From contig JAUIGL010000005.1 of NCBI GenBank assembly GCA_030430165.1, forward strand, positions 1 to 64,000: a stretch of DNA of 64,000 bases, read 5' to 3'. This document shows, in pieces, positions 19,401 through 27,339 of the stretch; position 1 is the first letter of the stretch; every line of letters starts with the position of its first letter. Both the position numbers and the translations under genes were made by a program. This DNA comes from a bacterium (GTDB taxonomy: Bacteria; Desulfobacterota; Binatia; HRBIN30; CADEER01). Under the pieces are notes generated by a model. It was not told the DNA's origin, made no database searches, and saw only the letters and a program-made list of their open reading frames with translations.

Positions 19401-19871
19401 CTGGAGTCTCGGTCCGTTGCGATCGGCGGCCAGGCCCAGTGACGGGTCGGGTGTCACGCAGACCGCTCGGGTCACTCCCGGGGCCGCGGCGCAGCGGGTC
19501 CGCTCGGCTTCCAGCCGCGCGCAGTCCTGTGCCACGAAAACGAAGCTGCGCTCGCCGATCGGGGGAGTGAAGAGCAGCGTTACGACGTGTTGATCAGCCG
19601 ATTCGGCGAAGCCGGACGAATCACCGTCGCATGCTTGACTGAGGCGCAGACTCACCGTGTCGCCGGGGCTGGCGAACGGTCGATCGACGGTGCCCAGAGC
19701 CCCGCGAAACGTTCCGACCGTACCCGGGATCTGGTTGCAGCTGGCGTCCGCCGACTGCGTCGGCCCACCGAGCGCGAGGTATATGGACGCTACGAGCGAG
19801 ACCGCCGGACGAGCGAGTGTGCCGATCGGTTTGTGAGCGCCCGCGAGGGCTTGCTGTCTGTTCCGGTCCAT
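13404..19871 (-). CDS. Giant exported propeller/TSP3 protein fused to a dockerin-like protein
   Basis: 2155 aa from ATG 19871, preceded in frame by unlikely residues. A signal peptide ends near ADASC. Then come Cys-rich stretches (SCEADDC, CRTDNDC), tandem WD40-like/TolB-type blades (SADSRYVAF, ADGRFLAYA) between about 16,700 and 18,060, a Cys-rich stalk, one thrombospondin type-3 repeat (FDNCPAVANPDQ), and a Ser/Thr/Pro linker. At 14,610-14,690 lies a PAWTPHLVALLLIAAA helix plus RRRR, like a C-terminal sorting tail. A second signal-like helix (LGAGLALYLGLAPG) follows at once, then a dockerin-like CAGDCNGDRVVSVDEL domain and a beta-rich C-terminal region. It reads like two exported proteins joined without a stop. 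Probably a cell-surface calcium-binding protein; role unknown. Confidence 0.75.
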   Translation of the reverse strand: MDRNRQQALAGAHKPIGTLARPAVSLVASIYLALGGPTQSADASCNQIPGTVGTFRGALGTVDRPFASPGDTVSLRLSQACDGDSSGFAESADQHVVTLLFTPPIGERSFVFVAQDCARLEAERTRCAAAPGVTRAVCVTPDPSLGLAADRNGPRLQFTVPDTDAILAPDADRRGLSGPAAIAVSRADAPLPCELARQDCANLTRATIACIDRFYAIARDCELYPHPMFPGFVTLPPANDFRNLCTTVESECTGRDAEVRMTVDQAGNLLLPMDWTGVLLGERVPFARQLRASSAIEAFPASQAPIRLPGQEFLRSFSLEGGLLPAFFEPRFDPESDTALVLFGAADASRTVLRIDRRSPGATICVGGENDALPCTRDSHCPGGSCEADDCDPTEPLPLCSSREDCGSQCGSALFDFSTRLDRNVGPIVIPRFSGGACESSGQSCRTDNDCGDSRCVAYQLSTEDPVLIDGLFETDSLRATVVPEGIAASDLNGDGDRTDRVLLLSDQRSGAAIPIGVDGGNGRAAGRAITLIHDGPFREPAVALEGDLTAFLEAEPTQWTTDHNGDGDRFDTFLRVFERGTELTPETPITSDGAPVINGNAVTVVNRLVYFRSNEAAQARRQILRVSSSPSGAAANGRSQSPHLSRDGTAIAFESNADDLADPIADGRTHVYLHDFPTDWTQRIRIDYGELVDPDAEARSPWFSADGRFLAYAAPDSSGFSQVWLHDRDADADGIFDETGTLATVLASRSAYDNVPATGDTLFPTVDRHGAVMSFVSRAWNIRLSGSDRVYMTYWRDRDTDVDFVFDEQESQSTNLVSEYKGEEPNLHSVLQPSPVSDNGRFTAFASYAENLVEGDTNELCLNFFPDDQSSGNCADVFLHDYVAGRVRRVSVDSRGEQGNQASLTPAMSADSRYVAFFSFASNLVAGDTNGASDVFLRDVRHGTTARLSVSSEGWEADGSSYDQSLSISADSRFVAFTSTAGNLVPGDSNFVCDNDLDGSATENCRDIFLHDRFTGFTERLSVAGNGAEADGPSSRPVLSGDGSVLAFQSRASNLVANDRNELCETDFDGVADDNCADVFVVRPDPADTAFADLSGDGELDDTVLRVFDTRDRSLRTLCPADQVVATASGAVFLRPESAGAANGCPGGVAAPGGIDLDASGGAEGSVVHRWSAQGGAVENLELEATTLAASDTWIAALVAEELQSRGPVFGKRNGPIQRLWVHPFDATAGNWTDVGELADEIQVVDSRIAFASPEIIISFRDDEVKTGDITGNGTHSETAGENIPRLYDARTDQLTPYFTSPSTGFPLSASAFVLGNRLLAFSSEELAQPHGAEDHPDCDLNFDGDCRDDVLFVYDIERELLFSTEQAVTPCPIELCDPAQPFVVLEHTVRFLTLEAQQGEDLNGDGDTDDLVVQTFNAAAASDATLSSAAFRSGAAGFGPSLVTIGSIDLGTCSDSGAACLSEDDCPGAGECHVPPGECVEPTGASCRPSAPNPGCAGGEYCVPAETAGGGRCHAKRGACSHDDDCSAAGHCIDRGADTQRTVNPLLGGDGGSLLLASAGECVRSLALDCDPDDDLSCPTGSRCAATGTSETSGTCVHSMGSCHGDADCPRDYRCEPSLIVAAAADPDGDEVVDQFDNCPAVANPDQRDSDQDGVGDACPLGPPVTPATPLPPLIPTATASASATEPAPSPTHQASPTASPTTSAAPTSTEPRPNAGDDDGCSVDSSPNPAWTPHLVALLLIAAARRRRLRSAVLGAGLALYLGLAPGESAAATAACAGDCNGDRVVSVDELVVGTRIALGTAAVERCSSFDGDASGTIEITELVEGVSSALAGCPPELDTEAFATFVAAVNGLDAASEALVDSLQFFNQAGNSSAIVHSGGFEGSGAGECARGGNDERSCEVLDGSLVRIPYRLNACSFSDGDALITVEGTTALIGIGSCPGLFLASAARFEMQQVVVARDREPPMPILSETAIDLAGIVEEVRLAGPFCTLDRNVLRVSGSLDRVDPAGRLRVDLGSARADIRFGGLPCGPLRSVLELDGELTVDVPAEGSIPRQLTTDDFAFERRIVNDTIQLTASGVFVVNDSEDRVSISTTVPMQTSDRCITDGTIEWQGQGATVGVRFSPAGTASLDRDGDGTSDLELTSCTPRESR

Positions 19872-20006
19872 CGGGCTGGTTGCGGAGGTGGGGTGTGGCC
19901 TTGTCCAGTACGCGATAGCGGACGTGAGCAAGTAGTGGGAATGTCTCAGTCGAAAGTGCTCAATTGCACGCAGCGCGCGTGAAATCCAGAGTTGCATCGT
20001 CTTGGG

Positions 20007-22679
20007 TCACCCGCTCGCCGGCGCCGCCGGGGAGCCGGGCAGCTGTACGACGAAGCTGGTCCCGCGACCCGGTGTGCTGCGTACGCGAATGGTTCCGCCA
20101 TGGCTGCGCACGGCTCCGTAAGCGATGGCGAGTCCGAGACCGGTGCCGGCACCGACCGGTTTGGTGGTGAAGAACGGCTCGAAGATGTGCGGGATGTGCT
20201 CCGGCGCGATTCCGCTTCCGTTGTCGGAAATCACCGCTTCGACGGAGCTCGTTTGGTCGGGGTGACCCTCGTGAACGGATCGGACCGCCACTTCGAGCGT
20301 CGGGCGATCGATTCCGTCGACGGCGTCGAGCGCGTTGCTGATCAAGTTCATCCAGACCTGGTTCAGCTGACCTGGATCGGCATCGACGGTCGGCCCCGAC
20401 GACAGGTCGATCCGTAGCGTGACCTGGCCGCGATCGATCTTGTTCTGCAGCAGCTCGAGCGTCTGCCGGATTCCTGCGCCGATGTCGACCGGCCTTCGCT
20501 CGCCGCGGTCGGAGCGAGCGAAAATGCGGAGGTCGTCGATGATCTTCTTGATTCGGTCGGATCCCTCGATGCAGATCTTCAACAGGGTAGGGGTTTCCCG
20601 AAGGAGGTACTCGAGGCCGAGGTCCTCGCGCATCCGGGCGATATCGGCGGTCTCTCCTGGGCCGTTGCGATCGCGCGACTCGTACGCTTCGATCATTTTG
20701 GTGAGCCGGGTCACGTAGCGTTGCAGATTTTCCAGCCCGCCGTGCACGAAGCTGGCCGGGTTGTTGAGCTCGTGGGCAACGCCCGCGACCAGTCGTCCGA
20801 GTGACGCCAGCTTCTCCGACTGCAGCAGCTGCGATTGTGCGTCTTTCAGCTGGTCGTAGGCTTCGCGCAGGTCGCGGTTCGAGTCGCGCAGCGCTTCGGT
20901 TTGCTCGCGTACCTTCCGGTCCAGGTCGCGCGTCAGATTCTCCAGCGACTCGTAAGAACGCGCGTTGTGCACGGCAACCGCCGTCTGGTTGGCGAGGGTT
21001 CGCAGGAGGGACCAATCCTCGGAGTCGAATCCGCGTCCCGAACGGCGGCTGCCGAGCAGCAGCGCGCCGAGATTGTCGCCGCGAAAGGTGAGGGGAACGA
21101 TCAGCTCGATCTGCAGGGCTTCCAGCAGATCCGGGAGAGGTGTGGATCTTGGCGTCTGGGGGCTGCGCTCGGAGATCGCGGCGGCATGGTGGGGCTGCGC
21201 GTCGGCCCCCAATGCATCAGCGAGCTCCCGTACTGCGTCGGGCGATCGAAGCTCGGATAGGTTCTGGCCGGCTCGCCTGACCCAGATCTCGGCCGGACGT
21301 TCGGAGGACTGCGCGAGCGCGAACGTCGCCGACTCCAATTGCATCGAGTCGGCGACCACCCCGGTCACTTCGCTGACGATTTCCTTGGTGTCGAGCATCG
21401 AGGTCATCGCCTCGCTGAGGTCTTCGAGGGTAGTGCGGTAGCTCAAGCGGCTCCGGTAGAAGGCCCGGTCGATCAAGCGCTGGATCAACAGCCGGACCGG
21501 ATTGAGCGCGAATGCCAAGATCAGGAACAGGCCGAGGCGGAGGGGCCGGTAGCCCTCTCCGGGAGCGAGCTCCGGTGTCAGGCTGACGATCGCCGCGTAG
21601 GCGGAAACGACCAGCACCGACACGATCAGGTAGACGATGCTCGTCCGCACGTACCGATCGACGTCGAAGAGATCGTGCTTGGCGATCGCGACTGCGACTC
21701 CGATCGAGAACAACGGTGTGAAGATGAGGCCGAACTGGACGGGAAAATCGCGGGTCGCGAGCGCGCTGTTGGTGATTGCGAAGGAGGCGACCGCGGCCGC
21801 GGCGAACGCTCCGGGGAGGACTGCCTTGATCCTGGCGCGGGTCGAGCTGTCGTGATGACGGACGAACTGGACCGCGAGGTGGCAGGCGAAGGCGAGCATG
21901 CAGACGCCGGAGAAGATGTAGGTTGCGTGCAGCGGCGCGAGCACGACCGGTTCCGATCCGAGCCCCCGGATCACCAGCGCCGCGAGAACGATGCTGAACG
22001 AGTAGGTGACTGCCGGCACCGCGAGCTTCCACTTGCGGGCGGTTTGCTCGATCGGAAAGACCACGGCCAGGTGCAGCCAGGTGGCGGGGAACAGGCACTC
22101 GAGGAGAAAGTACAGTCGTGTGAGCCACTCCAGGTCCCCTTGGTAGAGAAAGATACCGGCCACCGGGTAGAGCCCGGCGACCAGAGATTGGCAGAGAAAC
22201 ACGCGCGCCGAGGATCGCTCCGGTTGGAGGAAGCCGACGGTGATCCCGAAGATCAGCCAGGCCGCGCCGAAGACGAGCAGGATGCCGTAGGTCTGGAGGA
22301 AGTCCGGCCAGCCGAATTCGCGGCTCGCCAGCGTCGCGCTGAATTGCTCCTCGCCCCGCCGGAAACGGTATTCGAAGGTGGTGGCGGCGGGCATCGCCGC
22401 GACGCGGCGGTAGACTTCGATGCTCGAGTCGACTTTCGCGAAATCCACTTCGACGACCTCGGCGTGGAAGATCGCGTTGCGGTCGGGCGGCCAGTCGAAG
22501 CCGCTGACGGTCGGCACCACGCCGTTGTTCATCAGGAAGAAGCCCGGAAAGGTGGTGCCGATCCAGGCCAGACTGCACGCGACCGCGTAGATCAGAATCG
22601 GGGTCGCGACGACCAGAGCCGCCAGCGGCCAGCGCCAGCGCCAGATCGGATTGCTTCGAATGGGCTTGGTCTCGTTCAC
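20007..22679 (-). CDS. Membrane sensor histidine kinase, 7TM-GAF-HisKA-HATPase
   Basis: 890 aa. The N-terminal half carries one helix, a periplasmic loop of about 100 residues, and about eight further helices ([26 protein letters not shown] region). A GAF domain ([16 protein letters not shown]) and a coiled coil ([12 protein letters not shown]) follow. The kinase core has H in AHELNNP, the N box [10 protein letters not shown], the G1 box DNGSGI, the F box IFEPFFTTK and the G2 box [11 protein letters not shown] 22679 is preferred over the TTG at 22739, which lies next to a possible -10 box (GATAAT on the minus strand, 22740-22745). It is divergent from the soluble kinase/NtrC-type operon and may feed the same regulator. 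The signal sensed is unknown. Confidence 0.85.
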   Translation of the reverse strand: MNETKPIRSNPIWRWRWPLAALVVATPILIYAVACSLAWIGTTFPGFFLMNNGVVPTVSGFDWPPDRNAIFHAEVVEVDFAKVDSSIEVYRRVAAMPAATTFEYRFRRGEEQFSATLASREFGWPDFLQTYGILLVFGAAWLIFGITVGFLQPERSSARVFLCQSLVAGLYPVAGIFLYQGDLEWLTRLYFLLECLFPATWLHLAVVFPIEQTARKWKLAVPAVTYSFSIVLAALVIRGLGSEPVVLAPLHATYIFSGVCMLAFACHLAVQFVRHHDSSTRARIKAVLPGAFAAAAVASFAITNSALATRDFPVQFGLIFTPLFSIGVAVAIAKHDLFDVDRYVRTSIVYLIVSVLVVSAYAAIVSLTPELAPGEGYRPLRLGLFLILAFALNPVRLLIQRLIDRAFYRSRLSYRTTLEDLSEAMTSMLDTKEIVSEVTGVVADSMQLESATFALAQSSERPAEIWVRRAGQNLSELRSPDAVRELADALGADAQPHHAAAISERSPQTPRSTPLPDLLEALQIELIVPLTFRGDNLGALLLGSRRSGRGFDSEDWSLLRTLANQTAVAVHNARSYESLENLTRDLDRKVREQTEALRDSNRDLREAYDQLKDAQSQLLQSEKLASLGRLVAGVAHELNNPASFVHGGLENLQRYVTRLTKMIEAYESRDRNGPGETADIARMREDLGLEYLLRETPTLLKICIEGSDRIKKIIDDLRIFARSDRGERRPVDIGAGIRQTLELLQNKIDRGQVTLRIDLSSGPTVDADPGQLNQVWMNLISNALDAVDGIDRPTLEVAVRSVHEGHPDQTSSVEAVISDNGSGIAPEHIPHIFEPFFTTKPVGAGTGLGLAIAYGAVRSHGGTIRVRSTPGRGTSFVVQLPGSPAAPASG

Positions 22680-22793
22680 CGCGTTCTTCGGAGTCCCGCC
22701 AGGCCTCCCCAATGGGTGCCTCTGTGCGCTTCGATGCAAATTATCATCCGGCGATTTGGCACCTCAATGTCGTGTGGTTCTTTCGGAGGTCGG

Positions 22794-22810
22794 TGTGCGC
22801 CGGGTTTACA
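22794..22810. promoter_or_regulatory. Weak upstream copy of the TGTGCA-N5-TGCACA site
   Basis: TGTGCG-CCGGG-TTTACA matches 9 of 12 arm positions. It lies 31 bp upstream of the perfect site, centred about 108 bp before the predicted start of transcription. A separate hairpin (GCCGGGT-TTAC-ACCCGGC, 22799-22816) overlaps it, so the match may be partly chance. I list it because the double-HTH gene has a second site at the same spacing. Confidence 0.35.
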
Positions 22811-22824
22811 CCCGGCTGCCTGCC

Positions 22825-22841
22825 TGTGCACGTTCTGCACA
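22825..22841. promoter_or_regulatory. Perfect palindrome, likely enhancer site for the NtrC-type regulator
   Basis: TGTGCA-CGTTC-TGCACA, perfect 6-bp arms with a 5-bp spacer. Its centre is about 77 bp upstream of the predicted transcription start of the kinase operon. The identical arms and spacing recur upstream of the double-HTH gene (25309-25325). Position and symmetry fit a binding site for the Fis-type HTH of the NtrC-family protein encoded just downstream. Confidence 0.7.
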
Positions 22842-22883
22842 TCGCGAGTCCGGAGCGGCCGGGGCGCGGGGCGGAGAAGCCTG

Positions 22884-22900
22884 TGGCGCGGTTTCTGCTT
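22884..22900 (+). promoter_or_regulatory. Sigma-54 promoter of the kinase/regulator operon
   Basis: TGGCGCG-GTTT-CTGCTT. The GG (22885-22886) and GC (22897-22898) are separated by exactly 10 nt, as required for -24/-12 elements. The predicted transcript starts near 22910, about 47 nt before the ATG at 22957. Confidence 0.72.
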
Positions 22901-22956
22901 GTAATGTCGGCGGGCTGCTCGCGGTGGATCCCCGCAGCGGCGATCGAGGAGGCCAA

Positions 22957-23778
22957 ATGGTAGATCGCAGCGATTCCGGTTCATCCGTATTCGCTTCGCA
23001 GGACGATTTCGGAGGCCGGATCGGCAGGGTCGCTCACGAGCTCAATACGCCGGTCAGTCTGATCGTGGGCAGCCTCGACAATCTGGAACGACATGTCGAG
23101 GCCCTGGTGCGCTATTTTCGGGCCACCGAGGCACGTTGGCTCGACGAACCCGGCTCGGCCGAGAGTCCTTCGCGCGCGCAGCTTGCGTATGCCGCCGAGA
23201 ACGCCCCCCGTCTGATGGCCGTCTGCGAGGAGGGCACCAGACGATTGCGCTTCGTGCTCGACCAGCTCAAGTCGTACGCGGCGCCGCCGGCCTCCGACAC
23301 GGTTGCGGCGCCGGTGGACGTGGACGAAGCGGTCGACCGTGCCGTGCGCGCGTTTGCCAACCGCATCGATGCCTCGCTGGTTGCCAAGCTGGGCACCGAG
23401 GGGGCACCGTCGATGCTGATCGATCCGGGCTCTCTCGACCAGATTCTCGGGAACCTCGTGGACAACGCGATTGACGCGGTGGAGAGCGTGGACGATCCGC
23501 GGATCTGGATCGTCGTCGGCCATGACGTCGAGGCGGGAATGGTCGAGCTCCGGGTTCGCGACAATGGGTCGGGAGTTTCTCCGGATGATCGCGAATCGAT
23601 ATTCGAGCCGTTCTTCACGACCAGGGTGCGCGGTGCCGGAATGGGACTCGGGCTTGCGATTGCCCGCGAGCTGGCGGCGGCCGCTGGCGGCTCGTTGGAA
23701 TTGGTTGCGGACGCCTCTCGAGGCACCGAGTTTCTCCTCCGTGTTCCTGGCGCCGCGGGGGTGGCGCCCTCGCGTTGA
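22957..23778 (+). CDS. Soluble histidine kinase
   Basis: 273 aa with no sensor domain and no membrane segment. H27 lies in AHELNTP, followed by the dimerisation helix, the N box DNAIDAV, the G1 box DNGSGVS, the F box IFEPFFTT and the G2 box GMGLGLAI. It is the minimal catalytic unit of the HisKA/HATPase_c type. The ATG at 22957 has GAGGAGG about 6 nt upstream; the longer open frame back to 22651 contains the operator and sigma-54 promoter, so it cannot be coding. It is followed 32 bp later by the NtrC-type regulator, its likely partner. It must take its input from a partner protein or from metabolite binding, since it carries no sensor. Confidence 0.87.
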   Translation: MVDRSDSGSSVFASQDDFGGRIGRVAHELNTPVSLIVGSLDNLERHVEALVRYFRATEARWLDEPGSAESPSRAQLAYAAENAPRLMAVCEEGTRRLRFVLDQLKSYAAPPASDTVAAPVDVDEAVDRAVRAFANRIDASLVAKLGTEGAPSMLIDPGSLDQILGNLVDNAIDAVESVDDPRIWIVVGHDVEAGMVELRVRDNGSGVSPDDRESIFEPFFTTRVRGAGMGLGLAIARELAAAAGGSLELVADASRGTEFLLRVPGAAGVAPSR

Positions 23779-23810
23779 CATCGCGGCGCGAATCCACTGT
23801 CTAGAGTGCC

Positions 23811-25247
23811 GTGGCGGGAGAACGGACAGCGCAGGCCAGGCCAGCCGTTCTGGTAGTCGACGACGAGCCGGCCAGTGTCGAGCTCCTGCGAATCAGCCTG
23901 GGCGAGGAGTTCGAGGTTCGCACGGCGACGTCCGGTGCCGAGGCGCTGCGCGTTCTCGCCGACCACCCGGATACCTCGGTCGCGATCATCGACCAACGAA
24001 TGCCGGAGATGACCGGTACCGAGCTGATCCGGCGAACGGTCGACAGCTATCCGCATCTGGTCCGTATCATTCTGACCGGCTACACCGACGTCGAATCGCT
24101 GATCGAGGCGATCAATGCGGGTAGCGTATTCCGCTACCTGACCAAACCCTGGAACATGGAGGAGCTGGTCGGCACGGTGCGCCAAGGGGCCGAGGTGCAT
24201 CGCTTGGCGGTGGAGAACATCCGGCTGCAGCAAGAGCTGGAGGAAGCCAACCAGCGGTTGCGGCGCGAGAACGCTCATCTGCGGCGAGAGGTGAGCGGGC
24301 GATACCGTTTCGACGAGATCGTCGGGGCCAGCGACGCGCTGCGCGACACTCTGGAGATGCTGGAGCGTGTCGTCACCAGCGACACCACGGTGTTGATCAC
24401 CGGCGAGACCGGCACCGGCAAGGAGCTGCTGGCGCGTGCTCTCCACTACAACGGCCCGCGCGCCGACAAGCCGTTCGTCAGCGAGAACTGCGGCGCGATC
24501 GCTCCGGATCTCCTGACCAGCGAGCTCTTCGGTCACAAGCGTGGAGCCTTCACCAACGCAACCGAGGACCGTCCGGGGCTTTTCGAGGTGGCGCACGGCG
24601 GCACCCTCTTTCTCGACGAGATCGGCGACTGCCCTCCGGACTTGCAGACCCGGCTGCTCCGCGTGTTGGATCAGGGGGTGGTTCGCCGGGTCGGCGCCAA
24701 CGAAGCGATCCCGGTCGACGTCCGCGTCGTAGCCGCGACCCACCACGATCTCGAAAGCGACGTCGAATCCGGCACCTTCCGCAGCGACCTGTTCTACCGC
24801 CTGAGCGTGTTCACGCTGCACTCACCGCCGCTGCGGGAGCGCCGCGACGACGTTCCGCTACTGGCCGATCACTTCCTTGCGGGGTTGAACCGCCGCTACG
24901 CACGCGCGGTCGCAGGTCTCGCTCCCGAGGCGCTGGCAGCTCTGATCGCCTATGACTTTCCCGGCAACGTGCGCGAGCTGCAGAACGAGGTCGAGCGTGC
25001 CTTTCACTTGGCAAAAGACGGCGATCCGATCCTGCCTGATCAGTTGTCGGCGAAGCTTTCGGCGAATGGGCGGGAGCCGAGCGGCTCCACCAACGGCAGT
25101 CTTCGTTCCGCCGTCGAGCGGCTCGAGCGCGACATGCTGCGCAGTGCTCTCGAACGCAACGGCGGCAACCAGACGCGCGCAGCCGCGGAGCTCGGACTTT
25201 CGCGGCGCGGCCTGATCGACAAGGTGCAACGCTACGGGCTGCGCTGA
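23811..25247 (+). CDS. NtrC-family sigma-54 response regulator
   Basis: 478 aa in the classical order. The receiver domain has phospho-acceptor D61 (IIDQRMPEMTG) and K112. After a short coiled linker comes the AAA+ domain with Walker A GETGTGKE (198-205), Walker B LFLDEIG (266-272) and arginine-finger region FRSDLFYRLSV. The Fis-type HTH occupies about 440-478 (NQTRAAAELGLSRRGLIDKV). The sigma-54 contact loop reads GAFTNA rather than GAFTGA (245-250). GTG start at 23811. Activates sigma-54 RNA polymerase after phosphorylation. The two sigma-54 promoters with shared palindromes on both sides of the operon are its best targets, which makes it autoregulatory. Confidence 0.93.
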   Translation: MAGERTAQARPAVLVVDDEPASVELLRISLGEEFEVRTATSGAEALRVLADHPDTSVAIIDQRMPEMTGTELIRRTVDSYPHLVRIILTGYTDVESLIEAINAGSVFRYLTKPWNMEELVGTVRQGAEVHRLAVENIRLQQELEEANQRLRRENAHLRREVSGRYRFDEIVGASDALRDTLEMLERVVTSDTTVLITGETGTGKELLARALHYNGPRADKPFVSENCGAIAPDLLTSELFGHKRGAFTNATEDRPGLFEVAHGGTLFLDEIGDCPPDLQTRLLRVLDQGVVRRVGANEAIPVDVRVVAATHHDLESDVESGTFRSDLFYRLSVFTLHSPPLRERRDDVPLLADHFLAGLNRRYARAVAGLAPEALAALIAYDFPGNVRELQNEVERAFHLAKDGDPILPDQLSAKLSANGREPSGSTNGSLRSAVERLERDMLRSALERNGGNQTRAAAELGLSRRGLIDKVQRYGLR

Positions 25248-25308
25248 GCCGCGCCGCCGCTGTCACGCCGGACGGACTTCGGGTTTCCCGTACTCCACGG
25301 CCGCTGGT

Positions 25309-25325
25309 TGTGCATGTCGTGCACA
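25309..25325. promoter_or_regulatory. Perfect palindrome upstream of the double-HTH gene
   Basis: TGTGCA-TGTCG-TGCACA, with the same arms and 5-bp spacing as 22825-22841. Its centre is about 109 bp upstream of the predicted transcription start. Confidence 0.7.
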
Positions 25326-25341
25326 GCCCCCCGCGCCGCGC

Positions 25342-25358
25342 TGTGCGCGCACTGCACG
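25342..25358. promoter_or_regulatory. Second, near-perfect copy of the palindrome
   Basis: TGTGCG-CGCAC-TGCACG, one mismatch per arm. It is 33 bp (three helical turns) downstream of the first copy and centred about 76 bp before the predicted start, the same distance as the perfect site of the kinase operon. Confidence 0.55.
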
Positions 25359-25399
25359 CCATCCGCGATCGTATAGGTCACCGGGGCTGTATCGGCGCG

Positions 25400-25416
25400 C
25401 GGCATGCTTCTTGCCC
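25400..25416 (+). promoter_or_regulatory. Sigma-54 promoter of the double-HTH gene
   Basis: CGGCATG-CTTC-TTGCCC. GG at 25401-25402 and GC at 25413-25414 are 10 nt apart, with TTGC at the -12 element. The predicted start is near 25426, 43 nt before the ATG at 25469. Confidence 0.72.
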
Positions 25417-25468
25417 TTTGCAGAGAGGGAAAGGCGCATGCCGCCGAGATCGCAGCTGGGGGAGACGG

Positions 25469-26137
25469 ATGGCGATTCAACAGCCTGGTTTGATCGAGAT
25501 GCCAACGGTCGCGCGTTCGCGCGCGGGAGACCGGCCGGCGCTGACCAACACGGATTTGCCGCGGGGTAGTGTCAGGAAAAGCCTGGCGACCTCGCAGCAC
25601 ATGTTCGCGCGCGGCGACTGCGCCGGCCTGGCGCGCCAGCGCAGCGAGCAGCGCACGGGAGTGGGCGAGTGGAGTGAGCCAGACGCACCGGGCTTTCTCG
25701 ACTCTCTGACGCCGCGTGAGCGGCAGGTGGCGGATCTCGTTGCCGCCGGGCTGGCGAACAAGGAGATCGCCTGGGAGCTTCGAATCAGCGTCCGCACCGT
25801 CGAAGCGCATCGGTCGCACATCATGTCGAAATCGGGCGCTCGTACGGGCGCTCATCTGGTGCAGATGATTCTCCTGGAGGGGGGTGTCGATTCGCAGCAC
25901 GATCGCCGAAAGCTCGAGCGGCTTGCCGAGTCGCTCTCGCCGCGCCAACGCCAGTTGATGTCGGCCGTGGTCAATGGGGATCAGAACAAGGAAGTCGCTT
26001 CCAAGCTGGGTATCAGCGAGCGCACGGTAGAGGTGCACCGCAGCCGCATGATGTCGAGGATGGGCGTCGATTCCCTGGCAGGGTTGGTACGCGCCGGTGT
26101 CATCCTCGGGCTGGTATCGGCCGAACGGGGGGAGTGA
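25469..26137 (+). CDS. LuxR-type regulator with two tandem HTH domains
   Basis: 222 aa. There is no receiver, PAS or ligand domain; about 75 unstructured residues precede two complete LuxR/GerE HTH domains. The first is LTPRERQVADLVAAG...SVRTVEAHRSHI, the second LSPRQRQLMSAVVNG...SERTVEVHRSRM, separated by about 20 residues. The protein could bind a direct or inverted repeat as a built-in dimer. The ATG at 25469 has GGGGGAGA just upstream; the open frame back to 25310 overlaps the operators and promoter and is rejected as coding. Its sigma-54 promoter and palindromes put it under the neighbouring NtrC-type regulator, forming a cascade. Confidence 0.85.
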   Translation: MAIQQPGLIEMPTVARSRAGDRPALTNTDLPRGSVRKSLATSQHMFARGDCAGLARQRSEQRTGVGEWSEPDAPGFLDSLTPRERQVADLVAAGLANKEIAWELRISVRTVEAHRSHIMSKSGARTGAHLVQMILLEGGVDSQHDRRKLERLAESLSPRQRQLMSAVVNGDQNKEVASKLGISERTVEVHRSRMMSRMGVDSLAGLVRAGVILGLVSAERGE

Positions 26138-26155
26138 GCGGCCGCCCCTTTTGGC

Positions 26156-27208
26156 TCACGCTGCCAGGGTCGTGCGTTTCTCGCGGATGAGGGCGATCAG
26201 AGCTTTGTGCGGATCGGCGAACTTGGCGACGCCCTCGCGCATCAACACTTCTTCCAGCTTCGAAGTGTCGACCTTTTCGTCGATTTCGTCGAGGACGGAC
26301 TGCTCGGGCATCCGATCGACTGTGCGCTGGTAGGTCTTGCCGAGTTGCTCGACGTCGTCGTTGCTCTTCGGTGGGTTGGTCTGGATGTCGCTGCCGACGA
26401 GGGCGCCGATGTACTTGTCGGGCGGGTCGGACGGCTTCTTGGTTCCAGTGCTCGCGAAGATGATTTCCTGCTCGAGCGGGAGATTCTTGACCGTCCAGTA
26501 CTTCTGATTCTCGGCCCAGATTCGCTTGACGCCGACCAGGCCGACCTCGCCCTGAGCCGAGTCGCTGAGCTCGGGCACGTGCTTCTCGGTGTAGACGTCG
26601 ACACGCGAAATGAAGATGCTGTACACGCTCTTGAACGCGTCGAGATTGGCGCGGCGTTGCGCGCCCCGCCAAACCGCTTCGCGGGCCAATCGGTACTGGC
26701 GATCGGTGAAGATCAGGGTGACGTTGAGGGTGACCCCGGCGGCGCAGAGCTCTTCGAGAGCGTCGAGTCCGGCGGGCGTGGCGGGTACCTTGATCATCCT
26801 GTTCTGATGGCCGGAGCTCCACTTGCGGCCGAGCTCGATGTACTGCTCCACCCTTTGTTGATGCGGCGGGCCGACCTCCGGGTCCTCGAGGAGGGGGTCG
26901 ACCTCGAAACTGACGTACCCGTCGTTGCCGCTGGTCTCACGGTATACGGGGAGAAACACCTCTTGCGCCGCCCGGACCAGCTTGTCGGTCATGGCCCAGG
27001 CGATGCCTTCGTCGTCGAGTCCCTGGCGCACGAACTCCGCGAGATGGTCGTCGAATCGGCCGCTCTTGATCAGGTCGGCGACGATGATCGGGTTCGAGGT
27101 CGCTCCGGTCGCTCCGAGCTTGCGATTGCGGTCGACGAGATCCGGGTCGATCGAGTCGAGCCATAGCTTGGTTCCACTTTCGATGATCGACTGCAGTGGC
27201 GAGCTCAT
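26156..27208 (-). CDS. tal: Transaldolase
   Basis: 350 aa cytosolic enzyme of the non-oxidative pentose phosphate pathway, which transfers a dihydroxyacetone unit between sugar phosphates. The N-terminal motif GATSNPIIV, the Schiff-base Lys in MIKVPAT and the following NVTLIF block are diagnostic. The C-terminal part ([13 protein letters not shown]) is that of the longer transaldolases, often called type Tal-Pgi N-half, but no isomerase domain follows. ATG at 27208. Convergent with the double-HTH gene (18 bp between stops) and downstream of the giant activator gene, with 131 bp between. Confidence 0.92.
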   Translation of the reverse strand: MSSPLQSIIESGTKLWLDSIDPDLVDRNRKLGATGATSNPIIVADLIKSGRFDDHLAEFVRQGLDDEGIAWAMTDKLVRAAQEVFLPVYRETSGNDGYVSFEVDPLLEDPEVGPPHQQRVEQYIELGRKWSSGHQNRMIKVPATPAGLDALEELCAAGVTLNVTLIFTDRQYRLAREAVWRGAQRRANLDAFKSVYSIFISRVDVYTEKHVPELSDSAQGEVGLVGVKRIWAENQKYWTVKNLPLEQEIIFASTGTKKPSDPPDKYIGALVGSDIQTNPPKSNDDVEQLGKTYQRTVDRMPEQSVLDEIDEKVDTSKLEEVLMREGVAKFADPHKALIALIREKRTTLAA

Positions 27209-27339
27209 GAGCAGTATCCTCCCGTCCGCTAATCCGCTGCCGAACCCTATCGCTTTGCCGGCGAGCCGTCCATGGAGCGCCGGTCGAGAGCGACCGCGCC
27301 GGCGGCGGTCTGACGTGGTGAGAAATACGGGCCAGACCT

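Noticed and set aside
19956-19969. GTGC-TCAATT-GCAC dyad before the giant exported protein as another copy of the regulator site
   Set aside because: The arms are one base closer than in TGTGCA-N5-TGCACA and the outer bases do not match; no sigma-54 promoter follows.
22651-22956. Upstream extension of the soluble histidine kinase frame
   Set aside because: It contains a perfect operator, a sigma-54 promoter and the ribosome site of ATG 22957; residues there match no kinase domain.
25310-25468. Upstream extension of the double-HTH frame
   Set aside because: It overlaps the paired palindromes and the -24/-12 promoter; ATG 25469 has a good ribosome site.
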